Assembly (NCBI RefSeq): GCF_964204645.1
Contig: NC_134026.1
Span: 9,497,450-9,561,449 of the forward strand
Reading direction: 5' to 3'
Source: Tubulanus polymorphus
Lineage: Eukaryota; Nemertea; Palaeonemertea; Tubulaniformes; Tubulanidae
DNA: 64,000 nt
Under the pieces are notes generated by a model. The model searched no databases. It saw only the letters and a program-made list of their open reading frames with translations, and was not told the DNA's origin. Numbering within the stretch: the first letter of the stretch is position 1; every line of letters begins with the position of its first letter. Shown here piece by piece: positions 44,548-56,800 of the stretch. The position numbers were made by a program, and so were the translations under genes.

Positions 44548-45374
44548 AGTATCATGGGCCCTATTCTATAGTTCTAATTAGTTTTAAAATGTTTCCATAC
44601 AATTTTTTCAAACAAACAGGGTAGCCAAAAATGCAATATCGCAAAAAATGGCAAATTTCCCCAAAAATTCGATCGGCTGCCAGATCCCCAGGAATCATAT
44701 ATATACAATCATATTTGAAGAGGTTATTGGTTACCATAATAGTTCCCACCACACACAAATTTAATAGAATATAAAGGGGTTCTTTTGAGAAAATTCGGGT
44801 CAAAGTTAACCCCCTTGGAGATCAAGGGGTGGGGTCAAAGGCCGTAAAAATTTCTGATAATCCTTAACAACCAGAATTAAGGTACATATGAACAAACTAA
44901 CCCTCACGCTATTTAGAAATCATAAGGATGAGTGAATTATTACATAACAAAGCATAAAAACAATCTACTGAAAATGTACCCAAAAGCGGGTGAAAAGTGG
45001 ATTTTATCATTTTTGACCCCCCTGGGGGCAACCTTAAAACGAGTTGAACATGAAAATGTTCTATTTGTCCAAAAGAACTTACCCCATACTGTAGGGATTG
45101 AAAGTATACCAGTTCCTTGTCTTATACAAGCAAAGAAAATGGACATGAAGTTGCCAGTTCGTCAACAAAAATTAGGCCTGTTTGAGGGTGGGGTATAAGA
45201 CTGGCTGTATTTCCAAAAATATTGAAGCAATTAAGCTAAAATTTTGAGTTATTATATATACTTCTGAGAACTTCGCTCTGAGTAATTTTCATGAGATTTG
45301 AAGACATTGATGGGACCAATGTCAGAAATTTTGGTCCATATTACATGGAATGAATGACCCTTTTCTTATTTCAG

Positions 45375-47984
45375 ATTTATCCGCTAATAACAACGAATCA
45401 TCCAATCACCAATCAGTTAATTACAATAAATCATCCAATCACCAATTAGCAAATTTCATCGGATCAATGAATCACCAATCAGCAAATTATGATTTCATCG
45501 GATCAATATATCAACAATCAACGAATCAACAATCAGCAAATTGTAATTTCATCTGATCAACGAATCACCAATCAGCTAATTATAATTTCATCAGATCAAC
45601 GAATCACCAATCAGCTAATTTCATCGCATCAACCTATCACCAATCAGCAAATTTCATCGAATCTGAGTATTATAATCCATTATCCCATGTTTCATCCCTG
45701 CACGTCCAGTTAATTGATCACCAAAATATTATATATTTTTATATTTATAATCAATCCATCCAAATTCAAAGCCAGCAGGCAAAAATCAAGGCCCTAATTC
45801 AAGAAAAACTAACTTTGGAAAACCAATTGCAAAAAGACCTGCTGGAAGTGACTTGCAGGGATGAAACATGTATCTATGCAAGAAAACTAAATTCAACAAA
45901 ATCATAGGGTTATTTTCAGGTATCGGTTCCAAGCAAGACATCCATGCATGCATCTAGAAGGTCTCTGGTCGAGAGAGCTAATCGATTGAGGACCTTTCTG
46001 GTTAAGTACGTCCACACGTGTGGACTCTGGATTCTGCTCTGACGATTGTGTTGCAACTCTTGCGACTTTCGTCAAGCAGAATCCATACCTAACCAGAAAG
46101 GCCCTCGATTCAGCAAAAATTGGCCCAATGAGCAAGCTCTCTCCTTCAGACGCCTTGCAGATGCATCTTCTTTGAATTCCTGAAACCAGAATTGACAAAA
46201 TGAAAAGTTTTTTGATATCCCATAGCTTAGATATACTTACTACCAAGCCAGACCTCGATGCGAAGATATAAGTCTGCCGTATTGAGCGGCCTTAATCTTG
46301 AGGTTGGTAGTATACCAATGCTGGATTCAGCGAAATCGAAGATGAAGACCGGGGTAGTTTATGATCGTGTTCCCTGCTTACGATCTATTATCGAAGCAGT
46401 CTGTACCAAACTTTATCAGGCCGACCAACTGAAATTTCATCCAGAACACAACGTTTCGATCTGGATAAAGTTTGGTGCAGACAAGGGGGGTACGAGTACT
46501 AAACTGGCGTTTTCGGTCGTCAAATCTAGTACACCCAATAGCATTGACCAAACGGTACTGCTCGCCTTCTTTGAAGCCTACGACTCCTCGGAAAACATTC
46601 GGACCATTTTCAGCCAATATTCTGAGCAATTTTTTGAGCTAAATTCAATTCAAATTCAGGACAAAGAGGGCAAGCAGCATATTTTCAACATAAGTAAGTT
46701 CATAATCGGAGATTACTGCTGGTAATGCAATGCTATGGGCCATATTGGAGCTTCAGGCGCATTCCCTTGTTTGTGGTGTCTCGTTAAACTCGCAAATCTC
46801 AGGCGAAGGGATGGATCTCCCCATACACCAATGCTTGTTGGAGGTACTTTGGAAAACCCTGAGTGTCAGTCGAGCAAAGAACCGTTTCGAACTATATGGC
46901 AGACTTTGACAGCCACATTTCCAGAACTGACACATCCAACAAAGGAAAAAACAGTATATCCAATTCAATGCTCTTCCCCATCAACAATCTCAACCAATTA
47001 GTACCGCCCCCCCTTCATTTATCTTTAGGCATTGGATTAACATTATTCCAGCTAGAAAATTTATGTGCTGAGCTCGATCAAAATTCATTATCTACTAGAG
47101 ATCCCGAGCTGTTCGCTAAGTGGCAGACGCTCAGTGCACAAGTAGCTTCTTTAGATGATGAGGTTAAGAGCGAAATGTTTCAATTAGAATCACTTAGAAA
47201 ACACCTGAAAATTTGCAAAACGAGACACCATAAACCCATCAATGACCCTTGCAATGTGACAGTCAACTACGTCTGTGTGCAATGCATTGATGAGGGACTA
47301 TCGCCGGAGAAGATGATTTCCAGCAATTCAACAAAGGTGGCGATGCAATCTGAGTGTGCGAGATCACTTCAAGCCCCTCTTTCTTCCTCTCAACAGGAAC
47401 TCACCAGTGTTTTCACACAAGTGAAGTCACTGATGGGCCCCTGCGAGACGGAACTTAACCGAGTGCTCGAAGATGATCTCCATGTTCAGTGACAGGCATA
47501 CCATTCTATGTGTTTTGTTGGGAATCATATTCGACGGATGTTCCTCATCAATGACAAAGTGGACGCCCCTGCAAAGCTGCTGTTTGTGGTTAAAGATCAA
47601 ACAAATGATTACGATCATTTGTATGATCTTTATGCCACATTCAGCAAGATCCATCACTTTTTAAATGCAGCCAGATTTTTGTCACCTCTCGAAATAGAAC
47701 ACATGTGCAAGTTGTGTCATGAATTCGGTGAAAAGTTTCCCGCAAACTTTCCCAATCAAACCATCACTCCAAAAATCCACGTGCTTGTCTTCAAGGTTCC
47801 TCGATTCCTCCGAAGGTGGAAATCCATTGGTATCTTTTCTGAGCAGGGTCTCGAAGGCAAGCATAATTCTGTAAATGCAGATGTGATTTCCTTCTGCAGA
47901 TATCAAAACACAACGCACTTATATTCAATTCTCAACGGGAAAGTTGCAGTAAATTTGATCCGAAACATGATGCATCTTATCTGA
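45375..47984 (+). pseudogene. Decayed DDE-type transposase-like gene (unclassified family)
   Basis: Begins after TTATTTCAG. One frame runs through an Asn/Ser/Gln-rich repeat and a coiled coil (QQAKIKALIQEKLTLENQLQ) with stops TGA 45554 and TAG 45905. Later parts show VSIWIKFGADKGGTSTK (possible first Asp), FIIGDYCW (possible second Asp), ASGAFPCLWC, PPPLHLSLGIG and SEQGLEGKHNSVN (possible catalytic Glu). Further stops lie at 46173, 46269, 46723 and 47490, with frame changes near 46015, 46268 and 46960. The order fits an RNase-H-fold transposase found as uncharacterised proteins in many invertebrates; the family name is not known to me. Not functional as read. The first exon could join the ORF at 34180 in phase 1. 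Confidence 0.6.
45392..45670 (+). repeat. Minisatellite of 27-33 bp (AATCACCAATCAGCAAATTTCATCGG)
   Basis: About nine degenerate units built from CAACGAATCACCAATCAG and variants, spaced by multiples of three and read in one frame as N/S/H/Q-rich peptide. It forms the start of the transposase-like exon. Confidence 0.85.
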
Positions 47985-48622
47985 AATAAAAAATGAATGT
48001 GAATAAAACAACAATCATGCAAACTGAAATTACTTTTCGATCAAAAGACAATCATGCAAACTGTAATTATATCAATCAAATGAAAATCTTGTGAATTCAA
48101 ATTATTAATCATAGAAAATATCAAATTGAAAAAAATGTATATGGTATTTGTATGTATGAATATGGTATTTTGGTGACAAAATCTGCATTTAAAGTGATGG
48201 TGATGGAAATACATTGCCAAGTGTTTTCACTCAGTCCACAGCGTATGACAATGAAATGATACATTGAGGTCTTTATCTAAAATCTAAACCCTATGAACAT
48301 AATATAACTCATCATTTACTTATCCATCTCACAGAAATCCTAATTCTACATGTGTCTTAAATGACCGTGTAAACAACAATCAAATATCAAGACTATTAGT
48401 TAAAACGTTGATATTCACCTACAAACCTTTCTCCCTTGAAATGCTCAAAAATACGAAAAAGTGCTGATTCAGCAACAACAGCAGACATGGTTGTATAATC
48501 ATTTGTTTTCTAGTCCAGCCTTGCGTCTGCCAAACGAACTTTTCTTTTATTTCCATCACTCTTTCCATTTACCTATAAATAACAAATGTTTGGGAATGTA
48601 TTTTGCATGGAACCAATACCTT
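47985..48622. other. 3' flank of the transposase relic
   Basis: Several AATAAA-like motifs occur soon after the stop (GAATAAAACAACA near 48000). No other gene or repeat is recognised. Confidence 0.4.
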
Positions 48623-49112
48623 ACTTTTGTAAATATTATAAATAGTCAACACAAGTGTAAATATTGTAAATAATTACAAAGGAATAAGACTCGGTGTACA
48701 GTCAACACAATTGTAAATATTGTAAATTATTACACAGGAATAAGACTGTATAGTCAACAAATGTGTAAATATTGTAAATAATTACACAGGAATAAGACTC
48801 AGTGTACAGTCAACACAATTGTAAATATTGTAAATTATTACACAGGAATAAGACTGTATAGTCAACAAATGTGTAAATATTGTAAATAATTACACAGGAA
48901 TAAGACTCAGGGTACAGTCAACACAATTGTAAATATTGTAAATTATTACACAGGAATAAGACTGTGTATAGTCAACAAAAGTGTAAATATTGTAAATAAT
49001 TACACAGGAATAAGACTCAGGGTACAGTCAACACAATTGTAAATATTGTAAATTATTACACAGGAATAAGACTGTGTATAGTCAACACAAGTGTAAGTAT
49101 TGTAATTACTAA
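48623..49112. repeat. Tandem repeat, 52-56-bp monomer arranged as a dimer of about 108-110 bp
   Basis: GTCAACACAATTGTAAATATTGTAAATTATTACACAGGAATAAGACTGTATA and an alternate form with CTCAGTGTACA repeat about nine times; GTCAAC starts at 48645, 48701, 48753, 48809, 48861, 48917, 48971, 49027 and 49081. Spacings alternate 52/54 and 56 bp, so the higher-order unit is a dimer. AT-rich and non-coding. Confidence 0.93.
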
Positions 49113-49963
49113 ACTGTGATTGAATTATAAAAGAATATCTTGATATTGTTGATTTACATGAGAAAATGTTGATTTATTTGTTATTGATGATGATACGTTG
49201 ACTTCTTATTTATTGACAAAATAAATGTTTATCCTATTCTATTTATCATACCAATTCAATCTCATCGTTGTTACTGTTACTCATCAACATCATCTTTTGA
49301 GGAATCTGTTACTTCTCCCTGAAAAATTTAAAGGATTCACATCATAGCCTATCATGGGCTTATTTCATCAAGGATCACAAGCAACGATGGATTACAGCAA
49401 ATAAACCGGTGCCATATTCTGAGGAATAATAGTTTCTATTCTTCTTAGGATGAATTACATTTCAAAAGTGTAGTTATGCCAAAAAAGATTAGGCCCAGGC
49501 ATATGTAGACTGAATCAAGAAGCACCTCTATAGCCTCGGCCATATTTCAAGAAAATGATCTAAACATGCAATAAATCACCAGAAAATAGCACGAGATAAT
49601 AAAATGAAGCATTTGATGATGCCCTGTGAAAATGTGTATTAAGACGATGCTAATCGATTACGGTCATGAAAATTGTGATGGCCGAACTTGGGTGTATCTT
49701 TCAAAACCGCGAAATTTTTTTTAAAATTTCCGGCATTTTTCGACGATTTAAATACAGACAGCTGATCTAAATATCTGAATTCGACAAGAAATTAGTATTG
49801 CGTTAGCTAAATATCAATAATTACCTGCAGAAGCATCGATGATAACCAAAATAGATGTTTTAATGGGAAAAAACGGTCCTCGCAAATGATGTCACACGCG
49901 ATGACGTCACGCAATCGGGAATTTCATCCACATTAACGAGACGTGGGTCCATTTTCGCCACAC
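49113..49963. other. No gene recognised
   Basis: Non-coding. GATGATGTCACACGCGATGACGTCACGC near 49887 has CRE-like TGACGTCA and could belong to a promoter, but no transcript start or exon is evident. Confidence 0.4.
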
Positions 49964-49965
49964 GG

Positions 49966-50240
49966 GCCCCTGGCCTCACGAAGCGTGATTTCATTACTGG
50001 CGCTGTTGCGCATGACGTCATATATATCTATTTGCGAAATACTTCTTTGTTCAGTAAAAAGTTCGCCGATTGGTCCATTTAACGGGAAAACAATAGAAGC
50101 CTAAAGTTGTTTGATACAAGCGCTGTGATTGGTACGACAGGATTCTGGTCGGCTAGTAACGACTCCAATGACTTGTGAGGTCAAGGGATTCGGCGAACAG
50201 CTTTAGCGTAGTGGGTTCGAATCCCTTGACGGGTGAAAAT
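49966..50240. mobile_element. SINE-like element, second copy
   Basis: Closely matches 25866-26140: CCCCTGGCCTCACG, GCGCTGTTGCGCATGACGTC, TGATTGGTCCATTTAACGGGAAAA and GTGGGTTCGAATCCCTTGACGGGTGAA. Sequence left of 49966 differs from the first copy, so this copy is 5'-truncated or the families differ there. Confidence 0.72.
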
Positions 50241-53200
50241 GGAGGAGGGAGGATGAGAAGTTAATATCAACGACGTCTTACAGTTTTACGGCGTCAAAAA
50301 ATTAATAGTAGTAAATGAGAAGACTGGTTGCCTGTCACCACCAGCACCGCCAACCATAGGCTAGTAGACTGGTTACCGCTTTCTATCTTGATAGACTGGT
50401 CGCCTGTCCAATTCTGCGCCACCTGCATTCGAAGTCAGAATGTAGAGACCGGCAATCAGTCTAACCGGACTATATATTTATTGAATTGAATTGACTGATT
50501 CGAGAAGATCAACTAGAAAACGTCATGAAGACGACAGTCAAAACAATTCTGCTGTTCAATTTACATGAAATGATATCAGAATTAAAGTGTTTAACAAAGA
50601 GGAGAGAGTAGCCAGTGTTCGCTTGGGTCATGGAAAGTCATGATACTAATTAGTTATTTCAAAGCCATCAGGCGCGTGTTTAATTTTTTGGATTTAGGCC
50701 TATATGGCTATATATCCGCCCTCGTTATATGTCTTACTACATGTCTAGGTTGTAGATTTAAAATGGTGGCTTTTTTAATTGAAAATAGTTACTCCATCTC
50801 CGGGGTGGATTCAGTTGGGATGTATGTGGATCCCCTTCTTCCGTGGCAGGCTTTAGTGACTTTGGCCAACGTAAGGATAGTGTTTAATGGTAGTCTGAAT
50901 ACCAATCCTTGTTACCGGTTCCTTACAATGTCTGATGCTAAAGTGTCATATAGAGGTTAACTCCTGTTAATACGGGATATCGAAAAAAATCAACTTCTTG
51001 AATTAGTCGTTCGATGGCGCTAGTCAGAACCGGAAATTGAAACCTAAATCCGCCATGTTTTAGTTCATTTGCAATGAAAATCTCTCGCTTCAAGTTTTCG
51101 ACGACCAATATTTTACTTACTATATATCGTCATGCATGATCCATGAAATATGTTATCCTACCGCTGCGTTGGATATGATAAAACCTCACTGCAAAGGCTA
51201 GAAATCACTATAAATGTCCTAAAATTATCAAAAAACATTTTGCAACGGCTGACAATGTAAAGACGGGTTGCCAGGTATCATATGGTGGCAGCACTTGACG
51301 GCCCAATTAAGATTGTTGTTTCGAGTCCTGGTACTTTTCATATCTTTATTATGAATCTACGAGTTTAATCCTTCTAAAATCAATTTTATTTCATAATGTT
51401 ATTTCATATTTATCAATGTTGCCTGCAATAAATTTACCTTAGAGTCTTGAACTCAACAACAAAGTGATAACACCCGGCACCAGTCATTACTTCCATTAAT
51501 TGAGATCGTCTGCGCCATCTGGGAGGTCACTAGACTAGAGGTCACGTGGGCTGGTTTAAGATTGACTGAAATCGCTAGTCTTATAATATGTCGGTGAAGA
51601 GTGAATACAAGATGCGTCTGGATCAGCCCATCGATGCTCATGTACTTATAATCTTCAATGTACTTTTGCTTTGCTTGAAATTACGAAAGTTCTGGAGGTA
51701 TCGGACTTGTGAAGCATCAGAATTGTGACCTGTCAGACTCGAGAACTCTCGAAATTATATTGTTGTTTTGAGTTCATGAACTGTCAGACTGGTAGGGTCG
51801 AGCCCAGCTGACTGTACCATTAATCAAACTTATCTTAGGCAAGCTAGCATTCATGGTCAGGTAATGGCTAGGTCAACTGTATTCTGGCATTCTGACTGCC
51901 TGAGAGAGTGTCAGCCAATCAGGGCCATAACTTTGTTTTACTGACACTATCATACGGGGCATTGGATTATCCCACTCGGGCAGCACTTGGAATGTGAGGC
52001 GGATATTGTGACTCCTTCGGTGACCTGGTGGCTTGGGGCAGGGGGGAATGGCGGCCTAAGGTGACAGTTGTCTACTGGTTGATATTGAATGGAATGATCT
52101 ATTCTCAAGCAGGTTGAGTTAACCCAATATTATTTCTTAATTAGCTACAATTCGTTCGTGTTACCTGAGTAGTTCCAGCAAATTGAATGCACTTATAGTT
52201 TTAAACTTTATCCAACTTCCAAATTCACTTCTTCAAACTTCAGAAATTGATTGGCATATGTATCCCAGTTAGGCCTATATCCAATTCAAGCAGTATATCT
52301 TTATTTATACTCTTTATTAGGTCAAAATTTATTATTTCAAGAAAAAAGCATAATGGTTCTCAACTTAAAAAGGTAAGATTCAATTGCAGTGCAATGAAAT
52401 AAAATGATAAATCTACATATTTTGGATATGTACATAGACAATGTGTTTGGGTTGGCCCTTAATTTACCAGATTTTCAGTGGGATTCAAACCTTATTCAAT
52501 AGATAGCACTGTTTTGCATAAGAACTATCTTGACTAATTTGTATTGGCCTAATACATCATTTTAAATATATCTCGCGAAATATGATGCTTTTGTGTAGGT
52601 TAACTCAATGAATTCAAATTGATGACCCAGCATTTGTGATGATGTTACAAGGTGGAGCAATTTGGCCAAAGCGCCATGAACATAGTTGTGCGTGTACTCG
52701 TTATGATGATTGAATTGGAAGGAGATACATGAAATTTCCTAACAGCTGTTTCGAATTCTGTCTTTTATCATTTAAACATATATGTAATTAATTCCTTTAA
52801 GATATTAACTGTTCAAGTGTTTATAGTAAACATCTAATGCAGCCATCAATGAAATGGATTAACCCTTCAGCTCATCCACTCGACGATCTTTCGATCGATT
52901 CGATGTCCTTTCGATGTTGAGTCCTGGCAGCATGAGAATATGAAAATCGATTTTCTTGCGAATGCACAGGGAAGGAATTTTCATCTTCTTTCGAGTGGTC
53001 AGTGGCTTCATATAACTGAAATTCGAAAAAACAGTCAAATCCCAGATGGAAGAATTTTTTGGAAAACTCAGTATGCGAACACAAAATCATAGCACATGCT
53101 TCACAAACGAACGTTAGGGCGGGGCCATGTTTTAGTGGCTATGCCGCAGCCGTGTTAAAGATGATACTCAACGTTTCTATAAATGAATTACCCAAACATT

Positions 53201-53580
53201 TTATACTGGTATTCAATATGGCAGACTCAGAGTTTACCGGTTTAGATAAGCGTGAAAATCAATGTAGCAAACCGAAATGTTATTTTCACTTTATCCAATT
53301 GAACGGATCACGGGATACCACCGCTACCCGTTCAGGCGGAGATGTAATGTAAATAAGGTAGTCGAGTGATGGTCGAGTGTACCACAGCCATGAAAATTGT
53401 CAAATAGTGTGATGATCGAATGGATATCTCGGCAAAGAAATAGGGAAATAGAACTGCAGTCGACTGGACTACCCACCTAAATTGAAATGAAATCGAGTGG
53501 ATGCTGGGGGGTTTAATACAATTCATAGATAGCTGCATAATCTGGCACTGAAGCAGTCGCCATAGATTTACAAATGTGCA
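50241..53580. other. No gene recognised; one short shared repeat
   Basis: ATGGCGCTAGTCAGAACCGGAAATTGAAACCTAAATCCGCCAT at 51015-51057 recurs with four differences at 54827-54869. ORFs at 50640 and 53059 show no recognisable domain. Confidence 0.45.
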
Positions 53581-53590
53581 CGTGTATCGT

Positions 53591-53996
53591 ACGATATGTA
53601 TCTCATGTGTTTTACGAAGCAGTTTCCCCTTCGTGAACAATTTGTAGTCAGTGCGGAACATTTTGTTTTCGAAGAATAATAAGGGGTGGTACGTTATCAT
53701 GGTAGGTTGGTTGTCGTGATGATAAACATTTGCTCCAGTCAAAAGCTATCTGCTTGCGTCTACTGCAAACTACGCATTGTTCGACAACTAAGTACGATAT
53801 GTATCTCATGTGTTTTACGAAGCAGTTTCCCCTTCGTGAACAATTTGTAGTCAGTGCGGAACATTTTGTTTTCTAAGAATAATAAGGGGTGGTACGTTAT
53901 CATGGTAGGTTGGTTGTCGTGATGATAAACATTTGCTCCAGTCAAAAGCTATCTGCTTGCGTCTACTGCAAACTACGCATTGTTCGACAACTAAGC
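53591..53996. repeat. Recent tandem duplication, 203-bp unit
   Basis: ACGATATGTATCTCATGTGT and following to CATTGTTCGACAACTAAG occurs at 53591-53793 and again at 53794-53996 with almost no differences (one seen: TTTTCGAAG against TTTTCTAAG). Confidence 0.95.
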
Positions 53997-54569
53997 ACTC
54001 GCATAGTGTCACATGACAGAACTATGGTCGTGTCCATAAGGGTCATGGAACTGATCAGTGTCCCAGGCAATGCCTGTAGCAAGTGCATGTTGTATGAGAT
54101 GAAAGCTTTTGATCGGCAGGTTTAGTGTAGGCGTGGCAACAATTATTATATGAAACGCATTAAATATTTGGCATAAAGGATAGCACGACTGGAATCCTCT
54201 GGTACCAAGCGCAGATGTAAGGAAAGTGCCTCAGTTTATAATTTGTTCATAATTCCATTCTCTAATTTCTCCCAAAATATTCACTTGACTGACACTGATC
54301 ATTGTGGTATGTGTGCTGGCCAAAAATGCACACAGATCACACTACTGATCTCACCCCGTAGCTACCAACTGTTTTATTACAACTTTCCAATTATTAAGTG
54401 TGTTTCTCCATGTATGTGGAAGACTAAGTAACTTCCAGCAGTAAATCTGGTGGATCATTGCTAGCCCCTAGAGAAATACTGATTTGTTGTAGCATTGAAG
54501 GTTTCCCATTTTAAAAAACAATTTCCTGTACCTATTTGTAATGTAGTTATCATGATCTGATTTTTCCAG

Positions 54570-54606
54570 AAAACAATGACTTTTGAACCAAGTGAAGTTG
54601 CTCCTG
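54570..54606 (+). other. Candidate 37-nt micro-exon
   Basis: Between TTTTTCCAG and GTAAGT, reading KTMTFEPSEVAP in phase 0. The acceptor region (TCATGATCTGATTTTTCCAG) resembles that of the candidate exon at 6543 (TCATGATCTTAATTTTTCTTCAG), and both end CCTG|GTAAGT. Possibly paralogous segments; no parent gene found. Confidence 0.25.
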
Positions 54607-54616
54607 GTAAGTGTTA

Positions 54617-56754
54617 AAGTTTGAGTATGTTGTCACAAAATAATGACATTATGCCCATATAGAATAAATCACTTGATTCAGACGTTGTGAAAAAAATCGA
54701 GGAGGGAGGTTTATATTTTATATGAAATATTCCACAAGCTCTAATGATATATGAAGACTAGCAAGACCTCAACAAGACCTCTATGCGGGATAGCGGAATA
54801 TTCAAGTTCTGGAATCTCTCGCTTGATGGTGCTAGTCAGAACCGGAAATTGGAACCTAAATCTGCCATATTCTAAAGGACCAACAACTGGACAACCCTTT
54901 AACCGCAAACTGTTTAATGACCGACAGAGCGGTAGCGAAAACGATAACGAGTTAACTACAAAAAATAGAACAATAGCTAAATACATATTCAATAAATAAG
55001 AATTTCAGAAATAGGCAAAATTTGAAGTAATACATTGCATACAACTTACAGCTCTTTATCCGGCTAGATTCACATGGTCTAAACTCAAATGGCAAATGCC
55101 CAGAAAACTAAATGTTATGAGATTATATAGAGAGGTAACTACAATAGGGACAATACCCATACACAGAAACAGTTTCAAACCGGAAATCTGAAATATAAGT
55201 AGCCAGGAATACGCGGTGCATGAAGCGCGAACCTGAAACGTGACCATAGTATGAGTAAGTATATAACAGTTGACAACACTGAGCATAGGCTACAATGCAC
55301 AGGGAATCACTTTGGTGTGAATGCATGTGTACGTCTCTTCTCTGGAACATCTTTCCCTGTAACGCCAAACCATGGTTTTAGTGTCTTGCTGCCACTTCTT
55401 ATTTGGCAAACAATGAACAGCATGTTGATTTAAAATCTGCATTCATCTTAAAAAATATAGCTGCCAAGCAGCGATGACGGGTTTTCTGCAAAGCCATTCA
55501 GAATGATGGGAATTGTAGTAAATTGAAATATCGATACATAGAATAAAATGCATTGATAGATTCGAACCTAATATGCTGTGTAAACGTCAAATATGATTCA
55601 GCTTTAAAACCGAACATACGCGGACGAACAATCACAAATATTAATTTATTTGACCAGGCATTTATTTTGGCATTCAAACATCATGATACTGTATTATCAC
55701 CATCCTTAAAAATGGATCCTGTCCTATTAAGAACTCATCTTAAGCACCTGCTGACCTGCTGAATCGATAGATTGAGTGAATTTACAGATAAGAACGTACT
55801 ATGATTTAGAATAGATTTAAGAAGTTAATGTTTTTATTGAAATATTTGAATAGATACATATATTGTAGTGTAGATTCAATCAATGAATTATGAATTGATC
55901 TGGTCTGGGTTTCCGGCTGATGTTGATTTTGGCTTTTATGGATTACAAATTCTATAGTGATAAACAATTGATACCTGCAACATGTGTGTAAATCAAACCT
56001 ATTCCACTAGTTGCGTGTGTTTCCTAATAAACAGGAGAGTCACTCTTGATCCGAGTTATTAGAAAAATAATGTTCATCTATTTATAGAAATTCATTGCCT
56101 TTTTGGAAATTCTGTAATAATATTTGTTCTGTCCTAATTTGACGCCTTATAAAACGTTACCATTATGAAACCTAAACAATGTTAACCATTCAGCGTCATT
56201 TTACAAACGACAGCCGTAAATCGATGTGCAAAACGTCACAGGTTTATGTGTACACAAACAAGCTATCTGGCAAAATATTATTGACGTAGATGTAGAATGG
56301 CTTCCTGTGATTATATAATGACCTATATTTGAACGTCGAAATGTTATATTGCATTGAATATCATTTGAAGACGTATTGTAATAGTAAAGGATGTATGATT
56401 ATATCAGAAGCGGCAGGCATAAATAGAAATGATAAGTAAATCGGATTATTCGGTTAAATGGCGGATGTATACACGATGCGGAGGTCTAATATAAAAGTCA
56501 GACCCTGACGTGGGCATGCTGGTGGAATGACGAAGCTATCTACGATGTGTGTAGGGCCGGCGTGAATTTCATCAGCGGCTACAAGCGGTCAATATGAAAA
56601 TGTGTAAACATATAATTTCAATATTCAAACGTTTTAGAAAATATGTTTGATATTAGGAGTATGCAAGTTTCGTGAGATTAGCAATTTATAATAGCATAGC
56701 TGTCATATACGGCTCCATGTCCTCTGATGGCATGTGTATAAGGTGACAATTCAA
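54617..56754. other. No gene recognised
   Basis: Contains the second copy of the AACCGGAAATT repeat (54827-54869). Otherwise AT-rich sequence without supported features. Confidence 0.45.
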
Positions 56755-56800
56755 TTCAATTCTTTATTGATCCTTATTACATTGATATTCCGGGATAAAA
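56755..56800 (-). repeat. Possible retroelement 3' tail (minus strand)
   Basis: Read on the minus strand, GGATCAATAAAGAATTGAATTGAATTG ends in short AATTG repeats after an AATAAAG motif, as in tails of some non-LTR retroelements and their SINEs. Weak evidence. Confidence 0.3.

Larger units (their letters stand above)
41345..45352. repeat. Long inverted repeat, arms of about 1 kb, with an insertion in the right arm
   Basis: The left arm, about 41345-42345, is complementary to the right arm, which is read back from about 45352 to 44548 and then from 43228 to 42970. Matches are extensive, e.g. CCTGGGGATCTGGCAGCC / GGCTGCCAGATCCCCAGG, and GATGGATAGTGAAATTCTAA / TTAGAATTTCACTATCCATC. The 1.3 kb at 43229-44547 has no partner and interrupts the right arm. 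The spacer at 42346-42969 holds a small coding segment. A transcript across it would form a long double-stranded stem. Confidence 0.85.

Noticed and set aside
41345-45352. The inverted repeat as an assembly artefact
   Set aside because: The arms differ by many substitutions and by a 1.3-kb insertion, which an artefactual duplication would not show.
45392-45670. AATCACCAATCAG repeats as a CRISPR-like array
   Set aside because: Units are degenerate, contiguous and read in one coding frame, so it is a coding minisatellite.
48623-49112. Regular short repeats that might suggest a CRISPR array
   Set aside because: The whole unit repeats with no unique spacers, and the context is an animal nuclear genome. 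It is a tandem satellite-like repeat.
50640-50960. 106-codon plus-strand ORF
   Set aside because: It starts with a non-ATG codon context, has no recognisable domain and no splice or promoter signals.
51060-51300. A second THAP-like domain
   Set aside because: A few Cys and His residues occur, but the C2CH spacing, the invariant Trp and the VP-x-x-F motif are missing.
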